36,873 nucleotides of DNA, from positions 1 through 36,873 of the forward strand of contig CAZSAT010000072.1 of the NCBI GenBank assembly GCA_964604675.1, read 5' to 3'. Shown piece after piece: positions 1 to 9,240 of the stretch; positions within the stretch are counted from its first letter, which is position 1; each line of letters starts with the position of its first letter. The notes under the pieces are model-generated. The model was given only the letters and a program-made list of their open reading frames with translations, searched no databases and was not told the DNA's origin. Position numbers and translations under genes: made by a program. Origin of the DNA: CAZSAT01 sp964604675. GTDB lineage: Bacteria > Myxococcota_A > UBA796 > CAJQPC01.

Positions 1-2
1 GC

Positions 3-230
3 GACGGCGGCGACACAGGCTCGACCGACACCGGAAGCGGCGACGGCGGCGACACCGGGTCGGCAGACACCAGCAGCGGTGACGGCGGCAATGGTGGCGA
101 CGGCGGCGACACAGGCTCGACCGACACCGGAAGCGGCGACGGCGGCGACACAGGCTCGACCGACACAGGCTCGACCGACACCGGAAGCGGCGACGGCGGC
201 GACACGGGCCCGGCCGACACGGACGAGGAG
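3..230 (+). repeat. 39-nt coding repeats (DGGDTGSTDTGSG units)
   Basis: Tandem in-frame units begin at about nt 3, 42, 99 and 138. The copies at 3-41 and 99-137 are identical, and the unit at 138 carries one extra 15-nt insertion. They encode a low-complexity Asp/Gly/Thr/Ser linker, probably a surface spacer. They are coding repeats, not CRISPR or an origin. Confidence 0.8.
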
Positions 231-1574
231 CGCCCCGAGTGGAACACCGGGGATTCCGGCCAGGACGACGACACCGCACGTGGCGACTCGGGTGGGTCCG
301 AAGACTCTTCGGATCCAGACGGCGACACGGGCGACATCCCGAGGGACGACATGGACACCGGTCTGGGTGGGTACGACGACACCACCGTGAACGAAGAGGC
401 GTCCGACCTCACCAGCGGCTCCCTGCTGCGAGGCGGAGGCGGGTGTTCCTGCGCGTCCTCCAGCCCCCCTGGAGGCGCTCTGGCGGTGTCCCTCGTGCTG
501 CTCGGGCTCGCGGGCACCCGGCGTCGTCGCAGCCGACGCGGCGGCTACGCGGTGATCGTGGCGATCAGCCTCACGGTGCTGATGAGCTTCGCGGCCCTCG
601 CGATCGACGTGTCCTACCTCCGCGTGATCGACGCGCAGGTGCAGAACGCCACCGACGCAGCCGCCCACGCCGCCGTCAGCCGGCTCGACGGCACCGACGA
701 AGGCCTGCAGCTCGCTCGCCAGACCGCCGTGGAGCTCGCGGCCCTGAACCAGGTCGCCGGCAAGCCGCTGCAGCTGTCCGACGACGAGGTCGTGCTCGGC
801 ATCTGGGACACCGAGACCAAGACCTTCACGGTCTCCGACGACCCCCTCGAGGTGAACGCGGTCGACGTGAGCGGCAGCATGGCCGACGTGAGCGCCCTGA
901 TCCGCGGCGCGGCCGGCTGGACCGGCGTCACCAACGCCAACGGGGCGACCACGGCGATGCAGTTCTGGGACGGCGCGAGCGAGGTCGAGTGCTACCTCCC
1001 GGTCGTGCTTCCCTTGTGCCTGATGGAGGAGTACGGCGAGGAGGAGATCATGGAGGTCGACCTCGTCTTCAACCCGTCGACCTCGGACAACGTGGGCTGG
1101 GGACGCGGAGGTGGCACCCCGAACGCGGCCTTCGTCAAGCAACAGGTCGCCGACTGCACCCAGGACGGACCCCTCGCCGTCGACGACACGGTCGGCATGC
1201 ACGAAGGCGTCACCACACCGGGCTTCAAGGCCATCCAGGACGCCATCGAGAGCTCCGAGACCACCTGGGACGCCAGCATCTGGGGCGCGCTGCCCGACTC
1301 GCTGGAGAACAGCACCATCGCTCCCGAGGCGTACGGCAACACGCTCGAGGGCCCGATGCCCATCGTGCAGCACTGCGACGACTCGGGCTTCACCGGCACC
1401 GCGACGGTCGAGGCCTTCACCTGGGCGGTGATCTTCGACGTGGCGGCCGCCGGCTCCGCGAGCGAGAAGAACATCCGGGTGCGCATCGACACCGAGGGCC
1501 TGCACACCTTCGGCACCGAGATCGGCGGCACCGACTACGGCGTGCAGGCCGCCACCGCGGTGCTGGTGCGCTGA
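3..1574 (+). CDS. DTG-repeat protein with internal MYXO-CTERM-like motif fused to TadG-like pilus protein (5' partial)
   Basis: The frame is open from the first complete codon of the window, so the N-terminus lies outside. The first 75 or so codons are Asp-Gly-Gly-Asp-Thr-Gly-Ser repeats, followed by an acidic linker. Around nt 429-545 comes GGGGCSCASS, a hydrophobic stretch (ALAVSLVLLGLAG) and an arginine cluster (TRRRRSRRG), which is the layout of a MYXO-CTERM sorting tail. The frame does not stop there. It continues with a second hydrophobic helix (YAVIVAISLTVLMSFAALAI) and DVSYLRVIDAQVQNATDAAA, typical of the TadG-like N-terminal region of Flp/Tad pilus proteins, then about 300 residues of extracellular domain containing several Cys. 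Either two genes are fused, or a TadG-like gene starts inside at a GTG near nt 487 with GGAGG ten bases upstream. The TadG-like part is recognised with fair confidence; the function of the remainder is unknown. Confidence 0.7.
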   Translation, partial: DGGDTGSTDTGSGDGGDTGSADTSSGDGGNGGDGGDTGSTDTGSGDGGDTGSTDTGSTDTGSGDGGDTGPADTDEERPEWNTGDSGQDDDTARGDSGGSEDSSDPDGDTGDIPRDDMDTGLGGYDDTTVNEEASDLTSGSLLRGGGGCSCASSSPPGGALAVSLVLLGLAGTRRRRSRRGGYAVIVAISLTVLMSFAALAIDVSYLRVIDAQVQNATDAAAHAAVSRLDGTDEGLQLARQTAVELAALNQVAGKPLQLSDDEVVLGIWDTETKTFTVSDDPLEVNAVDVSGSMADVSALIRGAAGWTGVTNANGATTAMQFWDGASEVECYLPVVLPLCLMEEYGEEEIMEVDLVFNPSTSDNVGWGRGGGTPNAAFVKQQVADCTQDGPLAVDDTVGMHEGVTTPGFKAIQDAIESSETTWDASIWGALPDSLENSTIAPEAYGNTLEGPMPIVQHCDDSGFTGTATVEAFTWAVIFDVAAAGSASEKNIRVRIDTEGLHTFGTEIGGTDYGVQAATAVLVR

Positions 1575-1748
1575 CGCTGCTCGGGGGAGTCCTCGACCAC
1601 CTCCCAGCGAACCTCGCACGCACGCCCTGGAGTGTGCTGACGTTCTGTGCACACATTTCTCTGTCACCTGTGGCACACACGAGCCGTAAGACCCACGCCC
1701 CGCCCCCCCAAGGGCTCGACGGGCTCGATCATCTCCAGGACGGACTCC

Positions 1749-3581
1749 ATGCGCGCTCTCTCTCTCCTCGCTCCGCTCTCGCTCGTCACCCTCGCCGCGT
1801 GCGCGGGCGGCACCATCGAGCTCGACGCCGACGCCATCGACGGGGAGCTGACCGAGGCCTCCGTCGAGGAGCAGGCGCGTGCCTTCCTCGCCCAGACCGA
1901 CAAGGTGCTCGCCGGCGCGGACTTCGACGTGACCCGGGTGAAGGTCGATCACCTCGGCATCGGCCACGTGCGCATCCAGCAGAAGGTCGGCGACGTGCCG
2001 GTGCTGCAGGGCGAGGCGGTGGTCAACGTGGAGCCCAACGGTCTCTTGTCGTGGTGGTCCCACGAGCTGAAGGGGGAGGTCGAGGTCGACACCACGCCGG
2101 CCTTCGACGCGACCCGCGCCATCGAGCTGGCCCTCGAGCACCATCGTCCCGGAGCGCTGCTCCAGGACGCGCCGCAGGTCTTCCTCGCGGTGAAGGTCAC
2201 CGACACCGCGACCCACCTCGTCTGGCACGTGCGCCTGATGGACCTCGAGCACCCCGACGCCCCCAGCGCACCGATCGTGCTGGTCGATGCCCACACCGGC
2301 GAGATCGTCGAGAGCTGGGAGGACCTGAAGTCCACGTCGCTGACCGACGCCGACAAGACCACCTGGGATGCCAAGCGCCGCACGCGCCTCAGCCGTGCCT
2401 CGGTCGGTGACTCCTCCGACGGCGATCTGAACACCACCCACGACGCAGTGGGCTCCACGCTGGACTACCTGTCCACGGCCCTCGGCCGCAGCTCCTTCGA
2501 TGGCGCCGGCGGGCACGTCGACAGCTACGGCCACTACGGCCGCAACGTGGTCAACGCCTACTGGGACGGGTCGAGCCTGCTCTTCGGCGACGGTGACGGC
2601 TCCGTCTCGAACTACCTGGGCGTGCTCGACATCGCCGCCCACGAGTTCGGCCACGGCGTCACCGACTACGAGGCGAACCTCACCTACTCCTACGAGTCCG
2701 GCGCGCTCAACGAGGCCGCCAGCGACATGCTCGCGGCGGCAGTCGAAGCCTACGTCGATGGCGGCGTGAGCAACAGCGCCTGGGACCTCGGGGAAGACTG
2801 CTGGCTGGCCGACGCGGCGCTCCGCTACATGGACGAGCCCTCCCTGGACGGCTCCTCCCGCGACCACTACTCCAACCGCTACACGGGCTCGAGCGACAAC
2901 GGTGGCGTGCACTGGAACTCGGGCATCGCCAACCACTGGTTCTACCTGCTCAGCGAAGGCGGCCAGCACCACGACAGCGCGTACCGCTCCGGCACCAGCA
3001 TCGTGGGCATCGGCATCGATGACGCATACGCGATCTGGTACTACGCGCTCGCCAACTCGATGACGAGCGGCACCGACTTCGCGGGCGCGCGGACCGAGAC
3101 CGAGGCGGCCTGCGCGGCCCTCGGCTACAGCACGGCCGCCTGCGACGCGGTGAGCCAGGCCTGGTACGAGGTGGGCGTCGGCTCCGATCCCGGCGGTTCG
3201 GGCGGCACGGACACCGGCACGACCGACACCGGCACGACCGACACCGGCACGACCGACACCGGCACGACCGGAGGCGGCTGCGCGGCCGGCTACACCGAGG
3301 TCGTCGGCACGCTGACCGGTACGGGTGACGACGATCAGTACACCTACACGAGCTCGTCGTCGGGCGTGCACAACATCACCCTCGCGGGCGCCGCGGGCAC
3401 CGACTTCGACCTGTACCTCTACCAGTACAAGGGACGCGGCTACAAGACCAAGGACTCGTCGACCTCCACGGGTTCGAGCGAGGCGATCGCCTACGACGGC
3501 AGCCCGGGCGACTACCTCATCCAGGTCACGAGCTACAGCGGCAGCGGCGACTACACGCTGTGCCACGAGCTGCCGTCGTAG
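1749..3581 (+). CDS. Secreted lipoprotein M4-family (thermolysin-like) metalloprotease with C-terminal PPC domain
   Basis: The ATG at 1749 is preceded by AGGA and gives a lipoprotein signal (LLAPLSLVTLAAC, lipobox Cys about residue 17). In-frame codons upstream would spoil the signal peptide. Residues about 35-190 read as the FTP and PepSY propeptide typical of M4 zymogens. The catalytic domain has HEFGH (H298, E299, H302), the third zinc ligand E322 in NEAASD, and VHWNSGI (H388, the thermolysin His231 equivalent), so the active site is complete. A DTGTT linker (3210-3269) leads to a beta-rich domain of about 95 residues (FDLYLYQYKG) resembling the bacterial pre-peptidase C-terminal domain. 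The 610-residue protein should be a zinc endopeptidase matured outside the inner membrane. It stands alone and ends 20 bp from the convergent gene. Confidence 0.93.
   Translation: MRALSLLAPLSLVTLAACAGGTIELDADAIDGELTEASVEEQARAFLAQTDKVLAGADFDVTRVKVDHLGIGHVRIQQKVGDVPVLQGEAVVNVEPNGLLSWWSHELKGEVEVDTTPAFDATRAIELALEHHRPGALLQDAPQVFLAVKVTDTATHLVWHVRLMDLEHPDAPSAPIVLVDAHTGEIVESWEDLKSTSLTDADKTTWDAKRRTRLSRASVGDSSDGDLNTTHDAVGSTLDYLSTALGRSSFDGAGGHVDSYGHYGRNVVNAYWDGSSLLFGDGDGSVSNYLGVLDIAAHEFGHGVTDYEANLTYSYESGALNEAASDMLAAAVEAYVDGGVSNSAWDLGEDCWLADAALRYMDEPSLDGSSRDHYSNRYTGSSDNGGVHWNSGIANHWFYLLSEGGQHHDSAYRSGTSIVGIGIDDAYAIWYYALANSMTSGTDFAGARTETEAACAALGYSTAACDAVSQAWYEVGVGSDPGGSGGTDTGTTDTGTTDTGTTDTGTTGGGCAAGYTEVVGTLTGTGDDDQYTYTSSSSGVHNITLAGAAGTDFDLYLYQYKGRGYKTKDSSTSTGSSEAIAYDGSPGDYLIQVTSYSGSGDYTLCHELPS
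3210..3269 (+). repeat. Four perfect 15-nt repeats encoding a DTGTT linker
   Basis: The unit GACACCGGCACGACC occurs four times without mismatch, in frame, joining the protease domain to the PPC domain. Perfect identity suggests recent slippage expansion or gene conversion. Confidence 0.9.
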
Positions 3582-3601
3582 CGGCGGCCGAGCGAAGCAC
3601 G

Positions 3602-4264
3602 TCACTCCTGAGCGACGACCCGGCGGAGGAGCTCTTCCAGCTCGAAGGCGGTCCGAGCATCCAGCGTCGTCACGTGCACCAACAAGCTGGCGGGGGCCAG
3701 GGGTTCCAGCTGCGGGGGCTCGCCAGCCGGTGTGCGTGCATCGAGCAGCACCGTCCGACGAACCAGCTCGCAGACCTCCGTGAGCGGGCGCCCATCGGTC
3801 CAGGACAACTCGAAGCTGTGCTTCTGACGCGAGGCCTCGAGCGCAGGACGTTCGATGGACGCGCGCGCGAGCCGCGACCACGGCACCGACACCTCGCCGG
3901 CCTCGGAGCGAAGCACGGCGCGAAACGCGCCGAGCCCGACCACCCGCCCAGCTTGACCATCGGCCTGCACGCGGTCACCGACCGCGATCGATCCGCTCGC
4001 GCGCAGGGTGATGCCCGCCACGTAGTCGGCACCCTGCCGCGCGCCAGCGAGCACGACCAGCCCCAGGGCCACGAGCAGCCCCTCGCCCGTCCAGCCGGCG
4101 GGGCCAGCGAGCGCACCCACGACGCCCGCGACGAGCCCCACGACCAGGGCGAGCTCGCCGAAGGCCGCAGCACGCGCAGCCAGGGGCGCCCCATCGGCCA
4201 CACGGTCCAGGCGGCGGAGGCCGACGAGCAGGACAAGCGCCAACAGCGCACCGAGGAGCTTCAT
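3602..4264 (-). CDS. Short MscS-like mechanosensitive channel-domain protein
   Basis: The 220-residue protein has three hydrophobic segments (about residues 1-20, 33-55 and 62-85) followed by an MscS-type beta domain. The line SIAVGDRVQADGQAGRVVGL and the following VSVPWSRLA correspond to the pore-exit region of MscS homologues. The C-terminal part of about 80 residues is less recognisable. It is shorter than E. coli MscS (286 residues). Its ATG overlaps the stop of the upstream transporter gene (ATGA), so the two are almost certainly translationally coupled. Inferred role: ion or solute release linked to the transporter during osmotic change. The family call rests on the beta-domain motif only. 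Confidence 0.75.
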   Translation of the reverse strand: MKLLGALLALVLLVGLRRLDRVADGAPLAARAAAFGELALVVGLVAGVVGALAGPAGWTGEGLLVALGLVVLAGARQGADYVAGITLRASGSIAVGDRVQADGQAGRVVGLGAFRAVLRSEAGEVSVPWSRLARASIERPALEASRQKHSFELSWTDGRPLTEVCELVRRTVLLDARTPAGEPPQLEPLAPASLLVHVTTLDARTAFELEELLRRVVAQE

Positions 4265-7200
4265 CCGAGCACCCCCTCACGAGCCATCCAGCGTACGACG
4301 TGTGGTCCGACGAAGCGGTCCAGCTCGAGGGTGTCGCCGCTCCGAGCCACGAAGCCCGACCGGACCAGCGTGCTCACCAGCGAAGCGTCGGCGCCAGAGG
4401 TGGCGACCAGACCGTCCGTGTCCAGGCGACGGTGCAGCGCCAGGGCGCTCAACGCGGCGACCCAGGCCGGTGGCAGGAAGTCCAGCGCGTCCAGCTCGAC
4501 GGGTCGGGCCCGACGAACCACCACCCCTTCCCCCGTACACCCGATGATCTGGGCGACCCAGCCGGCGAGGCTGGGCCCGATCTGGCCGTGGGCGTGCTCG
4601 AAGAGGGCGACGAAGAGGCGCGCGAGCTGCCAGTCCGAAGGTGCCGCGCCCTCCCGATCGAGCCACAGCTCCAGCCCCGAGGAACCATGCCGTGCGAGCA
4701 CGACCTCCTGGAGCTGCCGCGCGTTGAGGGCCGGAGGCTCGAAGACGCCGACCGCGAGGTCCCGAAGCGGGGTGAGCTCGCCCAGGAGCTCGACGCTGGC
4801 GCGGCCACACCCCAGGACGACGTTCACCCGGGGGGTGACCTGTTCGATCCAGGAGCACAGCTGCGCGATGGCTTCGAGCCCGTCGGGGTGGCGGAGCCAC
4901 CAGCGTTCCAGGTCCCGAAAGACGAGCACCGAGCCATGGGGCTGGCTGGCGAGCAGGCGCTCGGGCGGGACGTCGGGACCGGCTCCCGTCGCGTGGCGGA
5001 GCGCCCGCGCGAGGTCCTCCATCCGGCCCGTGGCCGTGGCCGGAGGGGGAACATGCAGCACGTCCCGGCGTGCGAAGTGATCGGCAACCAGGCCATCGAG
5101 GAGCGCCGACACCCCCGTACCCGGGAGGCCCGTGACCAGGAACGCCCCCGACCGCCCTGCGGCCGCGGCGCGGAGAGCCTCCGACACGCGGGCGTCCACG
5201 GAGGGATCGCGGGCGCGGGAGGCACTCCCTCCCGCATGACCGGCAAGGAAGGCCCTACGGTACGGCAGCGGCAGCGCATCGAGCACACCCTGCGACGGCG
5301 CCACCACGGCACGGAAGGCCAGAGCGGCCTCGAGCGGCCCTCGGAGATCGCGCTCCCCGAGCGCCCGAGCGGCCAGCACGCCGGACGACAGTCCGAAGGC
5401 CGCCTCGATGCCGAGCCCCACGGCCAGCTCCCGCGCACTGCTTCCCACCCCACCGACACGGTCGAGCAGACGGGCCCGCTCCCGGGTCCGGAGGAACCGC
5501 CCGAGGTCTTCGGCACCGTCGACGATCCGGCTGGCGCGGAGACGATCGTCGAGGCGAGCCTGACCCACCGCGCGGGCCTCGGCCACCCCCGAGAGGGCAC
5601 CCACCACGCGGTGCTTGAGCCCGGTCAGTCGCTCCACTGTGATCTGGGCGAGCTCGGCGGCGTCGGCGGCGAAGGCCTCGTCGGGATCCGCGAGCGCCAG
5701 GAGCACGCGGAAGCCCTCCCCGAGCGCATCCTCCGCGGCGCGCGCCGAAGCGTCGAGCTCCGCGACAGCCACGCGCAGACGGTCGCTGAGCTCGGTCTCC
5801 ATGACAAACCCGACCAGCCGCCCCACCTCCACGTCGCGCACCGTGAGATCGGTGAGGTCTCCCCGCTCCAGCGCCAACAGGGCGGCCCCGTCCGCCAGCG
5901 CCAAGGTGGCCGGCAGGGACCGCACAGCACCGTCGACCGCCTCCGCGAATCGCCGCGCGAGGTCCGTTGCGTCCACGGACCGTCCCAGCCGCGGCGTGGG
6001 CGGCGTCGCTGTGCCGTCGCCAGCGCGCTCGAGGGCCCGCACGGTGCTCTCCAGCCCGGCCAGGAGGCCTTCGTCGAGCTGCTCGTGCAGGTCCACGAAG
6101 AGCTCGTCGAGGGCCCCGTCCAGCCGGAGCCTGGCGCGGCGAACGTGCGCCTCGAGCAGGCTGGAGCCCACCAGCAGGGCCATGGCCTCGAGCCGCTCGG
6201 CCACAGGCTCGCTGATGGCTTCGGAGGTGAGCCAACCCCCAGGGTGTCCAGTCCGAGTGAAGCTGGTTCGGGGCACCATCAGGACATCGGCGACCCGCTG
6301 GGCGAAGAGCGCCGCCGTGCGGGCCATCGCCCGTCGCTCGAGGTGATCCGCCTCGATCCTGAGCTCCCGCCAGGCCTGGGCAGCCCGCTGGTGTGGATCG
6401 GTCGACTCCGTCGACCCGTCGCGCTTCGCCAGCCGGTCGGCCAGGTCCAGCACGCCAGCCACCCTCGCGTCCAGCGCCGCCAGCGCGCGATGACGTGCGG
6501 TGACGGCGCGCAACACGGACGTCGAGATCTCCCCCGGCGCCTCCTCGGCGAGCGCCCGGATGGCCTCGGCACGAAGCTTCACGGTGCGATGGCGACGCGC
6601 ACGCACCAGCACACCTCCGTCTGGAACGCCGCCGCGGAGCTCCTCGCCCGGCGCGGACGGGAGGGTGACGTCGACGACCTCGTCCAGCCCGAGCACGCAC
6701 GTGGCGAGTCCATCGTCGAGGGCTGTGACGCTGGCGTCGAGCCAGCCGCCCGAGCCCTGGGACCGCGCGCCGATCGACTCAAGGGTCGCGACGACCTGGT
6801 CGAGCAACGCGACCTGCACCCGCACGGCCAGTCGCCGGCCCCGATCCCCCGGAAGCTCGGCTGCGCGGGCCAGCTGGCGCAGGGCACGCGCCACGTGGAG
6901 GTCGAGGGCATCGGCCTCCCGATGCAGCGCCCCCTGCAGCACCCTGTCCAGATCCGCGGCCCAGGCCGAGAGCACTGCTCGGAGCTCCTGGTGGAAGTGC
7001 GCGGCGCGCTCGGCCAGGGCGAGGTCGTCCGGCAAGGCCAAGGCATCGGCTGCGGGCAGCGCCGACGCGGCCGCCATCTCGGGCAGCGGACCAGCCAGGC
7101 CGGCCAAGGGGTCGGTGAAGTGGTCGGAGGCCTGGACCAGCAGCACCGTGGGGACGCGCGACAAGAGCCTCGCCAGGCGCTCTTCCAAGATCGACGGCTC

Positions 7201-9114
7201 CCCGGAACGTGGAAGCCCCAGCAGGGCCAGGTCGGCGTCGGCCGACAGGATGGCCAGCTGATCGAGCGCGTGCTCACCCGCCACGAGCACCTCGACGTCG
7301 GCCTGAACACGCATCGACTTCAGCCACCCGGCGAGTCGATGCTCGACCAGCCGGCGCTCGGTGGCGTCGGCGACCTCCGCCACGAAGCGCACGCGCGCCC
7401 CTGCCCAGCGCGGCGTCGAGACGAGCAGGCGCACCACTGCGAGCTGAAGCGCCAGGTTGCGCCCGCCGCCACGGGTCCACGCGTCGATCCGCTTCCCGCC
7501 GGTGCCGCCCGCGTCGCGGTGCACGAGCACGCTGTACCCGAGAGCCTCGACCTGGCCGAGGAAGTCGACGAAGCCCACCGGGTCCGTGAGCACCTGCTCG
7601 GCGTCCACGAGGACCGTGTTCGGCGAGAGCCCCGGCAGCCCGTGGAAACGACACGCTGCGGCCCTGTCCCGCCAATCTGAGGCGTGGTCGCCGAGCAAGC
7701 TCACGCTCTGGCCAGCGAGGTCCACCGCCAGCTCGTTGCCGGCCGCTCCACCGAAAGCGACGAGCGCGGGGCGCCAGTTCCGCTCGTGGGCGGCCGTCCG
7801 ACGCAGCCGACGGAGCGCCCAGTGCACGAGCGAGGTCCAGACCCCGGCCCAGCTGTCGCCCCCCTCCAGGCTCCGCGTGCGGCGCCTGAGCACCACGAAG
7901 ACCAGGCCCATCGCCAGGCTCGCCCCGGCCATGCCCACGGGGTCGAGCTGCGACATGAGCACCAGGCAGACCACGGCGCCCGTCAGCGGCACCAGCCGCG
8001 GGATGCGGAAGTCGGGCCGGAAGTCCGGGCTGACCGTGCTCTCGATGGCGCACGAGAGGTTCAAGAACGCGTAGCTGGTCATGAAGAACATCGTGACGAC
8101 GCGAGCGATGGCGTCCAGCTCGCCGATCAGGATGCCGCCGAGGGCGATCACGAAGGTCAGCAACACCGCGTTGCGGGGCTCGCGGTCGGGGCCGAAGCCA
8201 CGGGCGAAGAGGCGTGGACCGATGCCGTCGGCCGCGCAGGCCTGGAGGATCCGGGGCGCGCCGAGGATGCTGCCGAAGGCCGACGAGATGGTGGCACCCC
8301 AGATGCCTGGAAGCACGAGCTCCGGCACCCAGGCGTAGTCCAGCAGCACGTTGCTGTTCTGGGCGAGCTCGTCGGCCGGGATGCGGTAGGAGAAGAAGAC
8401 CGCCAGGCCGATGTAGACGAGCAGACCGACCGCAATCGCCGACAGGGTCCCGACGGGGATGTCGCGCCGGGGGTCGCGGAGGTCACCCGACATCGACACC
8501 CCCGCCTCGAAGCCGGTCACCGCCGGAAAGAAGATCCCGAAGAGCAGCGCCAGGGGGGCTGCATCGGGGAGCGGCAGCAGGTGAGGCGTGGCCGGCGGCG
8601 CATCGCCGGAACCGATCAGCACCGACGCAAGCGACACCAGGATCGCCGCCATGATGAAGAACTGGGCCTTGATGGCCAACGCTGTCGAGAGGAAGGCCAC
8701 CGTCGTGACCAGGACGAGGACGGTCGACCCGCAGAGCCGGATGTTGTCGGTGGTGACCGGGACCTCGAGGTAGCCGAGCAGGCTCTCGGAGAAGCCGATG
8801 ATGTAGAGGCTCACCGAGAACGAGAGGCCCACGAAGAGGGCCAACCCCAGCGTGCCGCCGATGGGCAAGCCCAGGCTCCGCGAGAGGATGTAGTAGCTCC
8901 CGCCCGCCTTCACCCGCTTGTCGGTGGCCATCGACGACACGGAGAGACCCGTCGTGATGGCCACCACGTGCGCCACCACGATGATGCCGACGGTGGTCCA
9001 CAGGCCCGCGTTGCCCACGATCCAGGGCAGGCGCAGGTACATGATCACGCCGAGGATGGTGAGGATGGCCGGCGTGAACACGCCCCCGAACACACCGAAC
9101 TTTCGAGCGGCCAT
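4261..9114 (-). CDS. SLC12/APC-type cation-chloride cotransporter homologue fused to a C-terminal degenerate P-loop domain
   Basis: The start is ATG 9114, with GGAGG four bases upstream and the family motif immediately after. KFGVFGGVFTPAILTILGVI and YLRLPWIVGNAG are close to the first-helix signature of cation-chloride cotransporters, and roughly twelve membrane segments fill residues 1-440. A soluble region to about residue 720 keeps SLC12 C-terminal motifs (LPGLSPNTVLV and the WTRGGGRNLALQL segment). A long helical, Arg/Leu-rich part follows. Near residue 1325 VTGLPGTGVSALL resembles a Walker A motif, but the invariant Lys is Val; VLVFRDLERWW near 1400 resembles Walker B. The P-loop domain is therefore likely regulatory or non-hydrolysing. 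At 1617 residues it is about twice the usual bacterial relatives. Substrate ions cannot be read from the sequence. It is divergent from an ECF sigma gene and coupled to a MscS-like gene. Confidence 0.85.
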   Translation of the reverse strand: MAARKFGVFGGVFTPAILTILGVIMYLRLPWIVGNAGLWTTVGIIVVAHVVAITTGLSVSSMATDKRVKAGGSYYILSRSLGLPIGGTLGLALFVGLSFSVSLYIIGFSESLLGYLEVPVTTDNIRLCGSTVLVLVTTVAFLSTALAIKAQFFIMAAILVSLASVLIGSGDAPPATPHLLPLPDAAPLALLFGIFFPAVTGFEAGVSMSGDLRDPRRDIPVGTLSAIAVGLLVYIGLAVFFSYRIPADELAQNSNVLLDYAWVPELVLPGIWGATISSAFGSILGAPRILQACAADGIGPRLFARGFGPDREPRNAVLLTFVIALGGILIGELDAIARVVTMFFMTSYAFLNLSCAIESTVSPDFRPDFRIPRLVPLTGAVVCLVLMSQLDPVGMAGASLAMGLVFVVLRRRTRSLEGGDSWAGVWTSLVHWALRRLRRTAAHERNWRPALVAFGGAAGNELAVDLAGQSVSLLGDHASDWRDRAAACRFHGLPGLSPNTVLVDAEQVLTDPVGFVDFLGQVEALGYSVLVHRDAGGTGGKRIDAWTRGGGRNLALQLAVVRLLVSTPRWAGARVRFVAEVADATERRLVEHRLAGWLKSMRVQADVEVLVAGEHALDQLAILSADADLALLGLPRSGEPSILEERLARLLSRVPTVLLVQASDHFTDPLAGLAGPLPEMAAASALPAADALALPDDLALAERAAHFHQELRAVLSAWAADLDRVLQGALHREADALDLHVARALRQLARAAELPGDRGRRLAVRVQVALLDQVVATLESIGARSQGSGGWLDASVTALDDGLATCVLGLDEVVDVTLPSAPGEELRGGVPDGGVLVRARRHRTVKLRAEAIRALAEEAPGEISTSVLRAVTARHRALAALDARVAGVLDLADRLAKRDGSTESTDPHQRAAQAWRELRIEADHLERRAMARTAALFAQRVADVLMVPRTSFTRTGHPGGWLTSEAISEPVAERLEAMALLVGSSLLEAHVRRARLRLDGALDELFVDLHEQLDEGLLAGLESTVRALERAGDGTATPPTPRLGRSVDATDLARRFAEAVDGAVRSLPATLALADGAALLALERGDLTDLTVRDVEVGRLVGFVMETELSDRLRVAVAELDASARAAEDALGEGFRVLLALADPDEAFAADAAELAQITVERLTGLKHRVVGALSGVAEARAVGQARLDDRLRASRIVDGAEDLGRFLRTRERARLLDRVGGVGSSARELAVGLGIEAAFGLSSGVLAARALGERDLRGPLEAALAFRAVVAPSQGVLDALPLPYRRAFLAGHAGGSASRARDPSVDARVSEALRAAAAGRSGAFLVTGLPGTGVSALLDGLVADHFARRDVLHVPPPATATGRMEDLARALRHATGAGPDVPPERLLASQPHGSVLVFRDLERWWLRHPDGLEAIAQLCSWIEQVTPRVNVVLGCGRASVELLGELTPLRDLAVGVFEPPALNARQLQEVVLARHGSSGLELWLDREGAAPSDWQLARLFVALFEHAHGQIGPSLAGWVAQIIGCTGEGVVVRRARPVELDALDFLPPAWVAALSALALHRRLDTDGLVATSGADASLVSTLVRSGFVARSGDTLELDRFVGPHVVRWMAREGVLG

Positions 9115-9190
9115 GGGGCCTCCACGCACCACACGCCAGGCGCTGGCGCGCAGGGAGCTTCGCACTAACGACACGCCCCGTCACATCCGG

Positions 9191-9208
9191 GTCACACCAA
9201 GGTGTGAC
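9191..9208. promoter_or_regulatory. 18-bp perfect palindrome in the divergent transporter / sigma promoter
   Basis: GTCACACCAAGGTGTGAC (8-bp arms, AA centre) lies in the 126-bp gap between the divergent starts at 9114 and 9241. Partial copies of the arm occur on either side: GTCACATCC at 9180 and GTCAACGTGAC near 9227. This looks like an operator cluster for a dimeric regulator acting on both transcripts. The regulator is unknown, and no convincing -35/-10 pair was seen. Confidence 0.55.
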
Positions 9209-9240
9209 TTTCCTGCAGTCGCCCGTGTCAACGTGACGAG

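Noticed and set aside
1575..1748. Promoter elements before the M4 protease
   Set aside because: A GTGCAC palindrome and some AT-richer bases are present, but no convincing -35/-10 pair could be placed.
5095..5150. Active ATPase in the transporter C-terminus
   Set aside because: The Walker A Lys is Val, so hydrolysis is unlikely; described as a degenerate P-loop.
4300..7680. 1126-codon plus-strand frame
   Set aside because: Antisense to the transporter gene; no domain, and composition dominated by Arg, Gly, His and Gln.
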